DNA of 64,000 nucleotides from an uncultured Alphaproteobacteria bacterium (GTDB taxonomy: Bacteria; Pseudomonadota; Alphaproteobacteria; Rs-D84). The DNA is taken from contig CAKQSE010000001.1 in the NCBI GenBank assembly GCA_934272785.1, positions 62,001 through 126,000 of the forward strand, written 5' to 3'. Of this stretch, positions 1-8,188 are shown piece after piece. The stretch's first letter is position 1. Each line of letters starts with the position of its first letter. The notes below the pieces were generated by a model. The model searched no databases, was not told where the DNA came from, and saw only the letters and a program-made list of their open reading frames with translations. Both the position numbers and the translations under genes were made by a program.

Positions 1-638
1 TGAAAATCTTGGCCGGAATTGATATGAACGAAGAATTGAATTTAACCGATGATTTTCCGGCAACGTTTTCTGATTTAAGCGCGGGCGAATTGAAATCAAC
101 GCCCCAGTGGCGCGTCCTGGACGAACAGGTCATGATGTATGAAAAACAGGCCCGGTCCCAGCGTGCGGGTGGATACCCGACATTGGCGGCGGTTGGTTCA
201 TACAACTATCTGGCGATGGACCAGGATTTTAACAATATGTTTAATCGCACGAATTCCCAGTCTGCATATTGGGGGCTGGCGTTACAGGTGCCGATTTTCA
301 GTGGTGGTCTGCATCGCGCAAATGCCACGGCCCAGGCCATGAATGCCGAGGCCGCCCGCCAAGACCTGGACAAGGCGAAAAAGATGACCAGCGAAGAATA
401 TTCGCGCGCAATTGATAAGTACAATCACCTGCGTGGGAATCTGAAAACGTTGGAAAATGCGCGTAACCTGGCGGCCAAGGCATATGGTATATCCAGTGAT
501 CGTTTCGCCGCGGGTCAAACATCCGCGGTCGAATTGGCCGAGGTTTCTGCCGGTCTGTATCAATTGGATATGGCGTTGTTAAATGCAAAATACAACATAC
601 TGATGTCTGCGGAATCGGTGAAAAAGTTGGGTGAATAA
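1..638 (+). CDS. TolC-family outer membrane efflux protein (5' end missing)
   Basis: The reading frame is open from the left edge, so this is the C-terminal part (about 210 residues) of an outer-membrane efflux channel. The visible part has the TolC/OEP pattern: a strand segment (YPTLAAVGSYNY), a second strand ending in VPIFSGG, then long helices with alternating Ala/Glu/Lys (AARQDLDKAKKMTSEEY) and the ERFAAGQTSAVELAEV-like segment that precedes the last helix. Such proteins form the trimeric barrel/tunnel that carries substrate across the outer membrane. It overlaps or abuts the adaptor gene and is followed by an RND pump, so the three form one tripartite efflux operon. The true start is outside the window. 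Confidence 0.9.
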   Translation, partial: KILAGIDMNEELNLTDDFPATFSDLSAGELKSTPQWRVLDEQVMMYEKQARSQRAGGYPTLAAVGSYNYLAMDQDFNNMFNRTNSQSAYWGLALQVPIFSGGLHRANATAQAMNAEAARQDLDKAKKMTSEEYSRAIDKYNHLRGNLKTLENARNLAAKAYGISSDRFAAGQTSAVELAEVSAGLYQLDMALLNAKYNILMSAESVKKLGE

Positions 639-639
639 T

Positions 640-1272
640 ATGAAGAATACTGTAAATAAACTGATGTCAAAAATCAATGAACTGGTTGCGTTTATGAAAA
701 CGCCACGTGGTCGCAAGTACACGTCAATCGGCGCGGTTGGAATCATTATTTTGTGGACCGTGTTTCGTTTTTCCATGATTGGTATTGAACACGCGCGCGT
801 TGTGTTTAATGCATCGCGTGATGCCGCAGAAAATGGTGTCCCGGTTGTTACAATCACAATGTCACGCACGTCGGGCGATTTACGTGAACCAATCGCGGTC
901 AAGGATAACCGTGCCTATGTTTCGTCGGGTCGTATAGATAAATTTGGTGCCGGCCAGCATGTTGGTGATGGCGTAATCGTATCTGTATCTGGGGGAATTG
1001 ATTTGGATTCGGGTATGCATGTTATTCGCACGCGTGGTGTGGCCGATGGCCTGCAATATGCCCAGTATCGCGCCACGGGATACTTTGTGCCGGTCTATGC
1101 CATAAACAACGGCGTCGTTATGGTTGCCGATGGTGACGTTGCACGTGCGCGCAATGTTCGTGTCGGTCGCCAAGACGCCGAAAACGCATTGGTTGAATCG
1201 GGCCTGCGCGATGGTGATATTGTCATTTTGACGCGTGTGTCTGATGGCGACAAGATTCAAATTAAACAGTAA
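640..1272 (+). CDS. Short RND periplasmic adaptor (membrane fusion protein)
   Basis: About 210 residues. The start is ATG at 640 with a GGGTG-like site ahead; a GTG at 631 overlapping the upstream gene is the alternative. A cytoplasmic N-terminus is followed by one membrane anchor (about residues 30-47). The rest resembles the membrane-proximal half of RND adaptors: VPVYAINNGVVMVADGDVARARNVRVG, then ESGLRDGDIVILTRVSDGDKI. Typical adaptors are 350-400 residues and contain a long helical hairpin that touches the outer-membrane channel; no room for that hairpin is seen here. Position between the TolC-like gene and the pump supports the adaptor role. Whether it bridges to the channel is uncertain. 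Confidence 0.75.
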   Translation: MKNTVNKLMSKINELVAFMKTPRGRKYTSIGAVGIIILWTVFRFSMIGIEHARVVFNASRDAAENGVPVVTITMSRTSGDLREPIAVKDNRAYVSSGRIDKFGAGQHVGDGVIVSVSGGIDLDSGMHVIRTRGVADGLQYAQYRATGYFVPVYAINNGVVMVADGDVARARNVRVGRQDAENALVESGLRDGDIVILTRVSDGDKIQIKQ

Positions 1273-1293
1273 AACAGTGGGGAGATTTCAGTC

Positions 1294-4200
1294 ATGTTAA
1301 AATTTTTCGTCCGCAGACCTGTTACAACAGTTATGTTTGTTTTGTTATGGGTTGCGTTGGGTTTGGTATCATTTCCAAAGATGAACGTTGAACGCACGCC
1401 GTCATTGGATTTCCCAATGGTTACGGCAACATTTATATATCCTGGTGCGTCGCCTGCGGAAATTGAATCCCAGGTTATTAAAAAGGCCGAAGACGCGATG
1501 TCCGAGGTTGCCGGATTAAAAAAGATTACGTCCCAGGCATATGAAAACGGTGGATACGTGATGGCGGAATTCAACCTGGGGGTGAACGTCAACGATAAAT
1601 CCAGCGAGGTTAAATCCAAGATTGACGCACTGTCGTCTGAATTCCCCGACGCGTTAAAGCAGCCTGTTGTGGAAAAATTAAACCCGTTACAGGAATCGGT
1701 GGTTGATATTGTTCTGCGTGGTGCATCGCCCCGCGATATGCAGGAATATGTCGATAACACATTGTCGAACAAAATCACCGCAATCAAGGGCGTGGCCAGC
1801 GTGTCCGTATTCGGTGGCGAAGACAGAGCGGTTCGCGTTGAAATGAATCCAGAACTGATGGCGGCGCGTGGCGCAACCGTGATGGATGTTGTCGCGGCAT
1901 TGGGCGCGCGCAATCTGAACGTGCCGGGCGGTAAAATTGAAACATCGGCAAATGCATCTAATGTTCGTTTTATTGGTGAATTTGAATCGGTTGATGAAAT
2001 CGCGAATCTGCATCTGACCACGGTCGAAGGTGCACGTTTCAAATTGTCTGATGTTGCGACCGTAACCGACGCCGCGCGTGATATCGAAACCGGTGCGCGT
2101 TACAATGGTGAACCGGTTGTTATCGCATCTGTGGTCAAGGCATCTGATGGTAACGCAATTAAAATTTCCCAGGCACTGCGCAAAAAAATGCCAGAATTAC
2201 AGGCCGATATGCAGGCGCGTTTCCCGAACGCAACGATGGAAATTATTTCTGATTCATCGACCGCGGTATCTGATGAAACCAACAGCACAATTTGGGGTAT
2301 TATCCAGGGTATTATATTTACAGTCTTGGTATTGTTGGCGTTCACGCGTAACTGGCGTTCAACAATTATCGCAGGTGTCGTGATTCCTGCGTCGTTGATT
2401 GCTGGATTCTTCTTTATGAACGGCAGTGGATTTACAATCAATGCAATGACATTGTTGGCGTATTCATCGGCGTTGGGAACGTTGGTGTCAAACGCGATTA
2501 TTATGATTGAATCTGCATTGCAAGAAATGCGCGCGGGCAAAGACCCAGAAACGGCCGCAATTGATGGCACGAAAAAGGTCGGTGTATCTGTTCTGGCTGG
2601 TGTTGGAACAAACGTCGTGGTGTTCTTGCCGTTGGCGTTTATGAGTGGTATTGTCGGCCAATTCATGGTCCAGTTTGGTTTGACCGTTGTGTATCTGACA
2701 CTGTTGTCATTGCTGTTCAGTTTTACACTGACCCCGATGATGATTGCCAAGATTTTGCGTCTGACCGGCACCCAGAATACCAAGAAAAAATCCGCCACAT
2801 CCAAAGATGCGGCTCCATCACCCGCAATGGTGAAATTGCGCAAATGGTTTGATTTCCAGCATTCACATCCGTGGCGTGTGATTGGGTTGGCGGTTGCCAT
2901 ATTCTTGGGCACGACAATGTTGATGAAATTCGTCGGTAACGAATTTGCACCATCAACCGATGATAATGAAATCACAATTACGGCACGTGCGCCGATGGGG
3001 GCCACGTTCGAGAAATCGCGCAGCATTTCCGAACAGATAGAGGCCGAATTGAAACAGTTCCCCGAAGTCACAGCAACATCTGTGAAAATCGGTGAACGTG
3101 GTTTGCAAAATATCACGGTCAAGGTTGACCTGGTTGATCGTGCGGACCGCCGTCTGACCGACAAAGAATTGGCGCGTCGTATGTTGCCACGCCTGGCGGC
3201 GATTCCGGACGTTGAAATCCAGATTCGCGCGGGCTCATCTATGTCGTCGTCTGTGTCGTCTGATATCGTCTTGAACATCAAGGGCGAAGATGATGAAAAA
3301 CGTGAGGCATATGCAACGCGCGCCCTGGAATTGATAAACCAGATTCCAGAAGTGCAAAGTGCCGTTCGTGCCCAGCAGACGCCGGGACGTGAAATCCGCT
3401 TTGTCCCAGATGAAAACAAAATGAATTTCTGGGGCGTCAAGAATTCTTATGCGGGTTCAACACTGCGCACCGCGTTGTATGGTAACGACGATTACAAATA
3501 CAAAGAACGCGGCGAAGAATACCCGATTATTCTGGAATTTGCACGTCCGTTTAAAACCGCCGAAATGTTTGACAATGTGTATGTAAATTCACAAAAGGGT
3601 ATGGTTGCATTGTCATCACTGGGTAAAATTGAAAACGTGACTGCAACCCCGAACATCAGTCGTCTGGGCAAAAGCAGAATTACCGAAATTGACATCAATA
3701 TTGGTAAATCAACACTGGGCCCGGTCCAGGCCAAGATTCAATCTGCATTGGATTCAATGGCGTGGGATATGGGTTACAGCGCGGAATTCGGTGGTATGTC
3801 TGAAATCCAGGACGAAACAACCGGCGAAATCGGCCAGGCGTTCTTGCTGGCGACAATATTAACGTTTATGTTGCTGGCCGCGATTATGAATTCGTTGGCG
3901 CATCCGTTCACGATTGCGACATCAATTCTGACATCGTTCGCAGGCGTGTTTGTCGTAATGTTCTTGACCGGTGCAACGATGAATGTTGGTGCGATGTTGG
4001 CGTTCGTTATGTTGGTCGGATTGGTGGTGAACAATAACATTCTGGTGTTGGAACCGACAATCGGACGTATCAATAATGGCGAAAGCGCGCGCGATGCACT
4101 GTGGGCGGAAATGAACGATAAACGTTACATGATTCTGATGACGTCTATTGCGGTTATGACCGGTATGGTGCCCCAGTTGTGGTCTGTTGACGGTATGAAG

Positions 4201-4329
4201 GTCGCGATGGCCGCCGTTATGATTGGTGGTATGTTGGCCAGTTTGATATTTACATTCACACTGACGCCGGCGTTGTTTTTCTTGATAGAACGCGCGCGCG
4301 AAAAATTATCGGGCAAGAAAGCCAAATAA
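1294..4329 (+). CDS. RND-family efflux permease (HAE1/AcrB-like)
   Basis: 1011 residues, a usual length for the hydrophobe/amphiphile efflux family. It starts with the family's N-terminal MLKFFVRRPVTTVMFVLLWV helix, has two large periplasmic loops (about 35-330 and 550-850) and two groups of transmembrane helices. Pore-domain sequences such as GASPAEIESQVIKKAEDAMSEV are typical. In helix 4, where related pumps have an Asp in a LVDD or LVDN motif, this protein has LVSN (Ser399-Asn400); in helix 10 the position of the AcrB lysine is Asn913 (VVNNNILVLE). The energy-coupling residues are therefore altered. It is the last gene of the efflux operon, followed by an intrinsic terminator. Confidence 0.93.
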   Translation: MLKFFVRRPVTTVMFVLLWVALGLVSFPKMNVERTPSLDFPMVTATFIYPGASPAEIESQVIKKAEDAMSEVAGLKKITSQAYENGGYVMAEFNLGVNVNDKSSEVKSKIDALSSEFPDALKQPVVEKLNPLQESVVDIVLRGASPRDMQEYVDNTLSNKITAIKGVASVSVFGGEDRAVRVEMNPELMAARGATVMDVVAALGARNLNVPGGKIETSANASNVRFIGEFESVDEIANLHLTTVEGARFKLSDVATVTDAARDIETGARYNGEPVVIASVVKASDGNAIKISQALRKKMPELQADMQARFPNATMEIISDSSTAVSDETNSTIWGIIQGIIFTVLVLLAFTRNWRSTIIAGVVIPASLIAGFFFMNGSGFTINAMTLLAYSSALGTLVSNAIIMIESALQEMRAGKDPETAAIDGTKKVGVSVLAGVGTNVVVFLPLAFMSGIVGQFMVQFGLTVVYLTLLSLLFSFTLTPMMIAKILRLTGTQNTKKKSATSKDAAPSPAMVKLRKWFDFQHSHPWRVIGLAVAIFLGTTMLMKFVGNEFAPSTDDNEITITARAPMGATFEKSRSISEQIEAELKQFPEVTATSVKIGERGLQNITVKVDLVDRADRRLTDKELARRMLPRLAAIPDVEIQIRAGSSMSSSVSSDIVLNIKGEDDEKREAYATRALELINQIPEVQSAVRAQQTPGREIRFVPDENKMNFWGVKNSYAGSTLRTALYGNDDYKYKERGEEYPIILEFARPFKTAEMFDNVYVNSQKGMVALSSLGKIENVTATPNISRLGKSRITEIDINIGKSTLGPVQAKIQSALDSMAWDMGYSAEFGGMSEIQDETTGEIGQAFLLATILTFMLLAAIMNSLAHPFTIATSILTSFAGVFVVMFLTGATMNVGAMLAFVMLVGLVVNNNILVLEPTIGRINNGESARDALWAEMNDKRYMILMTSIAVMTGMVPQLWSVDGMKVAMAAVMIGGMLASLIFTFTLTPALFFLIERAREKLSGKKAK

Positions 4330-4331
4330 TT

Positions 4332-4358
4332 AAAACGGGGCATTTGCCCCGTTTTTTT
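4332..4358 (+). terminator. Intrinsic terminator after the efflux operon
   Basis: A GC-rich hairpin (ACGGGGCA / TGCCCCGT) followed by seven T lies a few bases after the pump's stop codon. Confidence 0.9.
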
Positions 4359-4359
4359 A

Positions 4360-4387
4360 TTGCCCCCTGCGCAAAGCCTGTTATAAT
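4360..4387 (+). promoter_or_regulatory. Promoter for the HAD phosphatase gene
   Basis: TTGCCC at 4360-4365 and a perfect TATAAT at 4382-4387, spacer 16 nt, upstream of the start codon at 4418. Confidence 0.6.
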
Positions 4388-4417
4388 ACGCCCGAAAAAT
4401 ATCAAAAGGATTTGTAT

Positions 4418-5020
4418 ATGTTGATGAAACAAGACATTGTTGTGTTTGATTTTGATGGAACGTTATCGGCGCATGATTCCAATGTGGAATTTGGTCGGTA
4501 TTGTTTTCGCCACTCGCTGCGGCCATGGTTGTTTTTGCCGTTGATGGGTGTCGCGGCGATTGCGCGGATGTTCAATCCATCGGGGCTGTGGTGGCGCGAA
4601 AGCATGCGTCGCTTTTTAACCGCGGACATGGTTGCGCGTTTTGCACCTGATTTTATAAAGCAACATAAAATGGAACGCTTTGGCTGGGCCAAGGAACAGG
4701 TCGCTGCCGAACGTGCGGCGGGGCGTCGTGTTGTTCTGGTTTCGGCCAGCACAGATTATCTGGTCCCGCAATTGGTGCGTGATATTAAATTTGATGCGGT
4801 TTTAACATCCCAGATGGATGCCGCGCGGCCGTGGAAATATAAATTCCTGTGCTGGGGCCGGAACAAGGTTGTTGCGCTGGATACATGGGCGGCGAAAAAT
4901 AAAATAATCCCGCGTGTCGTGCGCAGTTATTCCGACAGCCCATCTGATATGCCGATGATGGAAATTGCCGCCGAACAGGTATGGGTCGACGCAAAAACAG
5001 GTTTGCGAAAACATGCCTAA
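4418..5020 (+). CDS. HAD-superfamily hydrolase, subfamily IB (phosphoserine phosphatase-like)
   Basis: 200 residues. ATG at 4418 is chosen because AAAAGGA lies 7 nt upstream. Motif I is VVFDFDGTLS (nucleophile Asp at about residue 10), motif II is VLVSASTDYL, and the distal motif is YSDSPSDMPMM, the classic order of HAD-IB phosphatases. A hydrophobic cap segment (RPWLFLPLMGVAAIARM) suggests membrane association, as in relatives that act on phospholipid head groups or glycerol phosphates. The substrate cannot be read from the sequence. It stands alone behind its own promoter. Confidence 0.85.
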   Translation: MLMKQDIVVFDFDGTLSAHDSNVEFGRYCFRHSLRPWLFLPLMGVAAIARMFNPSGLWWRESMRRFLTADMVARFAPDFIKQHKMERFGWAKEQVAAERAAGRRVVLVSASTDYLVPQLVRDIKFDAVLTSQMDAARPWKYKFLCWGRNKVVALDTWAAKNKIIPRVVRSYSDSPSDMPMMEIAAEQVWVDAKTGLRKHA

Positions 5021-5042
5021 GGGAAAATGAATAAAAATCCGT

Positions 5043-5048
5043 TATAAT
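5043..5048 (+). promoter_or_regulatory. -10 box just ahead of a start codon
   Basis: A perfect TATAAT with only 6 nt before the ATG at 5055. No convincing -35 box is seen, but the geometry would place the transcription start on the start codon. Confidence 0.4.
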
Positions 5049-5054
5049 CATCGC

Positions 5055-5312
5055 ATGGCTATAACGGATTTTTTATATGATTTTAGTGTCGGCGTTGCGT
5101 GCGCATTGGTCGGCGCGTTGATAAGTATGATGCTGTCGCGTCGCAAAACGCGGCGTTTGACCAGTGAAATTGTCTTGCGACGTCAAGACCTGGAAACACT
5201 GCGCCTGGAAAATAATCGATTATTGGAAACGATAAAAACGCGCGAAAACGAAATTCTGGAATTACAGAAACAGATTCTGGACGCCCACCCCAAACCCAAA
5301 CGAAAAAAATAG
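5055..5312 (+). CDS. Small membrane-anchored coiled-coil protein
   Basis: 85 residues, not assigned to a known family. It has one hydrophobic segment (about residues 10-28, VGVACALVGALISMMLS) followed by a basic stretch (RRKTRR), then a heptad-like helix rich in Leu, Glu and Asn (DLETLRLENNRLLETIKTREN) and a basic tail (HPKPKRKK). The layout suggests an inner-membrane protein with a cytoplasmic coiled coil. There is no Shine-Dalgarno site; a TATAAT lies 6 nt before the ATG. A repeat island begins right after its stop codon. Confidence 0.7.
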   Translation: MAITDFLYDFSVGVACALVGALISMMLSRRKTRRLTSEIVLRRQDLETLRLENNRLLETIKTRENEILELQKQILDAHPKPKRKK

Positions 5313-5724
5313 AGAGAGTAGGGAATAAGAGAGCAGAGTATAGAGAGCAATGAAAAGTGAGTAAGTGACAGAGTGATAAAGTGATACAGTTTTAGAATAG
5401 AAAACTTAAAAACTTGTCATTCCTGCGCAGGCAGGAATAGGGTCTTTAAAATTACTTCTGTTCACTGTTGCACAAATATTCAGCAAAAATGGCCTGATAA
5501 CCGTTATCAAATAACACCGCAACATTCTGTGTTTGGCTCGCGTTCGCTCGCACTGCACGGTCCCTATTCCTGCCTTTGCCCACCCACGGAATTTATCAAT
5601 TCCGCGGGGCCCGGAGCAGGAATGACAAGTTTTTAAGTTCTCTATTCTAAAACTATATCACTTTATCACTCTGTCACTTACTCACTTTATCATTGCTCTC
5701 TGCTCTCTACACTCTGCTCTCTAT
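5313..5724. repeat. Composite repeat island A with a large inverted repeat
   Basis: This 410-bp gene-free stretch is bracketed by two nearly identical inverted arms of about 85 nt (5341-5425 and 5616-5703) that differ at only a few positions. Each arm contains a GAGAGCAATG end, a run of related 8-9 nt units (GTGAGTAA, GTGACAGAG, TGATAAAG), TTTTAGAATAG and ACTTGTCATTCCTGC. The centre holds the recurring modules CGCGTTCGCTCGCACTGC, TCCCTATTCCTGCC and the palindrome GGAATTTATCAATTCC. The same modules reappear in the other islands of this window. Confidence 0.85.
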
Positions 5725-5749
5725 AAAAAGCGGGGCTGTGCCCCGTTTT
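5724..5749 (-). terminator. Terminator of rmuC (possibly bidirectional)
   Basis: Hairpin GCGGGGC/GCCCCGC with A/T tracts on both sides, immediately after the rmuC stop on the minus strand and at the edge of repeat island A. Confidence 0.85.
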
Positions 5750-6628
5750 TTAATCTTCGCCAAAATCCATATCACGCAGTTTTTCGGCACGTGGTGTTAT
5801 CTTGCCGATGGACGTTTGCAACTGTTCAATGTCGGTCGTCGTTTGATTAAAATGTTGGGACACGCGCGCCGCGCGATCGGACAGACGCCCCAGGTCGGTC
5901 AGCAACATATCCAGTTCTTTTTTTATCTTGGCCGCAACGCGTTTGATTTTTATATCGGACAACACCGCGCGAATTGTGTTCAGCGTCGCCCACAATGTTG
6001 ATGGCGACACAATAAACACCTTGCGCCGGGCGGCATATTCAACCGCCCCCGGGAATTCACGGTGCAACGTTTCAAATATCGATTCCGACGCGATAAACAT
6101 CATCGCCGATTCTGCTGTTTTGCCGGGTATGATATATTTTTCGGCGATTGCGTCAATATGCTTGCGCACGTCCAGTTCAAATTGCTTGCGCGCCAGGCCG
6201 TCGTTCGCATCCGTCTGCATGCGGTTAAATGATTCCAGTGGAAATTTGCTGTCGATAATCATATCGCCCGGCGGATAGGGCAGGCGTATAATGCAATCTG
6301 GTCGCACACCGGTGTCCATAACGGCCTGGAACGCGTATGATTCTGGGGGCATAATGTCGGCAACCAAATCTTCCAGTTGGCGTTCGCCAAATGTGCCGCG
6401 CGCCTGTTTATTGCCCATCAAAATATTTTTGAAATTCGCGATGTCGCCACTGATGTTTTTCAATTCAATCGCGTTTTGGGACAGTGCCCCCAGGCGTTCT
6501 GCCAACCGTTCGCGCAGGCGGGCATTATCCTCGCGCAATGCAGAAATATCCACCGTTGGTCGCCGCATTAAAATCGCCAGCAACAATGCAATTATGATAA
6601 ACAGCAGTAAAAAAATATAGGTTGTCAT
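5750..6628 (-). CDS. rmuC: RmuC-family DNA recombination protein
   Basis: 292 residues. The start at 6628 (MTTYIFLL) follows AAAGGAAAG; eight extra upstream codons are less likely. It has an N-terminal membrane segment (about 3-21), a coiled-coil stretch (ALREDNARLRERLAER), then the RmuC core with GTFGERQLEDLV, DCIIRLPYP, MIIDSKFPLESF and a segment with FIASESIFETLH. RmuC proteins have a nuclease-like fold and limit recombination between short inverted repeats. It is shorter than E. coli RmuC (about 475) but near the size of alphaproteobacterial forms. Its place beside an inverted-repeat island may be chance. It is transcribed divergently from def. Confidence 0.9.
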   Translation of the reverse strand: MTTYIFLLLFIIIALLLAILMRRPTVDISALREDNARLRERLAERLGALSQNAIELKNISGDIANFKNILMGNKQARGTFGERQLEDLVADIMPPESYAFQAVMDTGVRPDCIIRLPYPPGDMIIDSKFPLESFNRMQTDANDGLARKQFELDVRKHIDAIAEKYIIPGKTAESAMMFIASESIFETLHREFPGAVEYAARRKVFIVSPSTLWATLNTIRAVLSDIKIKRVAAKIKKELDMLLTDLGRLSDRAARVSQHFNQTTTDIEQLQTSIGKITPRAEKLRDMDFGED

Positions 6629-6670
6629 TTGTCTTTCCTTTGCTAGAATCAATTATAAGAGGATTTATAA

Positions 6671-7174
6671 ATGTTGCAAATGAAACTTTGTGGGGATTTG
6701 GTTCTGCGCGAGAAATGTGCGCCAATCACAGAAATTACCCCTGATATTTTAAACGCGATGGATGAAATGGTCGCCATGATGCGGGACCAGTCGGGTGTTG
6801 GCCTGGCCGCGCCCCAGGTTGGATTTTTGCAGCGTTTCTTGGTTATGATGGACCCGGATACAGAAACCGTGTTCAAGATGGTGAATCCAAAAATCATCAC
6901 GCGCAGCGCGGATACCTGCACAATGGAAGAGGGTTGTCTGTCCGTCCTGGGGCCGGACGGTCTGCCGGTTTATTCGCGCGTTACGCGTCCGAAATCGGTG
7001 ACGGTGGAATGGATCGACGAAAATGGCACGCCCCATGGGGCCGAAATGTCGGGTCTGCCGGCACGTATTGTTCAACATGAAACAGACCACCTGAACGGGA
7101 TATTGTTTATTGATTACCTGTCGCCGGTTCATCGTGAAATGGTTATGCGCAAGGTCAGGAAACGTAAATTATGA
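6671..7174 (+). CDS. def: Peptide deformylase
   Basis: 167 residues, the usual length. It removes the formyl group from nascent N-terminal Met. All three active-site motifs are present: GVGLAAPQVG (about 43-52), EGCLSV with the metal-binding Cys, and QHETDHLNG with the two metal-binding His and the catalytic Glu. AGAGGA lies ahead of the ATG. The stop overlaps the start of fmt by 4 nt, the common def-fmt pairing of formyl-Met addition and removal. Confidence 0.96.
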   Translation: MLQMKLCGDLVLREKCAPITEITPDILNAMDEMVAMMRDQSGVGLAAPQVGFLQRFLVMMDPDTETVFKMVNPKIITRSADTCTMEEGCLSVLGPDGLPVYSRVTRPKSVTVEWIDENGTPHGAEMSGLPARIVQHETDHLNGILFIDYLSPVHREMVMRKVRKRKL

Positions 7175-7980
7175 AATTGGTTTTAATGGGAACACCGGAA
7201 TTTGTGGTCCCAATCTTTGATGCGATTTATAACGCGGGTCACGAAGTTATGGCCGTGTTCACCCGTGGGCCAAAGCCTGTGGGTCGCAAACATATTTTAA
7301 CGAAATCGCCGGTGCACCTGTGGGCAGAATCCAAGGGTATCCCGGTATATAATCGCGCGTCTGAATATAATTTTTCGCCAGACATGGTTGTCGTTGTATC
7401 ATATGGCGTGATATTGCGTGATAATGTTTTGTCGTCTGCGCCGTGTGTAAATATTCACCCCAGTTGTCTGCCTAAATATCGTGGGCCATCGCCGATTAAA
7501 ACGGCGATATATAACGGCGATACGCACAGTGCGGTCTGTTTAATGCAGATTGCGCCCGAATTGGATTCTGGGGATATTTTAATGCGTCGCGATTTTGAAA
7601 TTGGCGAAAATGAAACAAACGATGATATTGAATCACGCGTTTCAAAAATTGGCGCAGAAATGTTGACCGAATATTTGGCGGCACCTGCAAACTTTGCGCC
7701 CACACCGCAAAAGGGCACGCCAACATTTACGCACAAATGGTCGGGTGCGGATGAAATCATTGATTGGTCACGTGGCGCGCGCAATATTCATAACCAGATT
7801 CGTGCACTGGGGGCGGGGCGTACAAAAATCAATGGCATTGATGTGAAAATTCTGCAAACCCGCATTGCGCCAAATGGCGACCTGGAAATATTACAGATTC
7901 AACCCGCGGGCAAGCGACCCATGGATTGGCAGAGTTTTAAAAACGGCCTGCACGCTGAGCAAATAAAGATAGGGGAATAA
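7171..7980 (+). CDS. fmt: Methionyl-tRNA formyltransferase
   Basis: 269 residues, shorter than the usual 305-315; the C-terminal OB-like tRNA-binding domain looks reduced. The catalytic core is intact: MGTPEFVVP at the start, NIHPSCLPKYRGPSPI with the catalytic Asn and His, and PELDSGDILM with the catalytic Asp. It formylates Met-tRNA(fMet) for initiation, using 10-formyl-THF. It overlaps def (ATGA junction) and is closely followed by a small Cys-containing gene and truA, so the four probably share an mRNA. Confidence 0.94.
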   Translation: MKLVLMGTPEFVVPIFDAIYNAGHEVMAVFTRGPKPVGRKHILTKSPVHLWAESKGIPVYNRASEYNFSPDMVVVVSYGVILRDNVLSSAPCVNIHPSCLPKYRGPSPIKTAIYNGDTHSAVCLMQIAPELDSGDILMRRDFEIGENETNDDIESRVSKIGAEMLTEYLAAPANFAPTPQKGTPTFTHKWSGADEIIDWSRGARNIHNQIRALGAGRTKINGIDVKILQTRIAPNGDLEILQIQPAGKRPMDWQSFKNGLHAEQIKIGE

Positions 7981-7981
7981 A

Positions 7982-8185
7982 ATGGCTGATAAAAAATCAA
8001 CTGAATATCCACCGCGCTGGTGCAAATATTGTCGCTATTTTGGTGAATATCAGGTTTGGTATGTCTGTTATCGTCCGCTGTTGGTGCGCGTTGGATTTTT
8101 GCAACCCGAAACAGTGCCGTTTTCTGGTTGCTGTGAACATTTCAAATTTGCAAAACGTTATACCACGAAACAAAAGACCAGATAA
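7982..8185 (+). CDS. Small Cys-containing protein of unknown function
   Basis: 67 residues, no family recognised. It starts 2 nt after the fmt stop with AGGGGAA upstream, so it is translated as part of the operon. It has a CKYC pair near residue 14, a single Cys near 29 and a CC pair near 51 (FSGCCEHFKF), plus many aromatic residues. The spacing could bind a metal such as zinc, but this is only a suggestion. Confidence 0.7.
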   Translation: MADKKSTEYPPRWCKYCRYFGEYQVWYVCYRPLLVRVGFLQPETVPFSGCCEHFKFAKRYTTKQKTR

Positions 8186-8188
8186 CCC

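Noticed and set aside
2100..3440. A 446-codon frame on the minus strand inside the RND gene
   Set aside because: It is the antisense shadow of a clear RND coding region, lacks a ribosome binding site and recognisable domains, and has low-complexity Thr/Ile/Ser composition.
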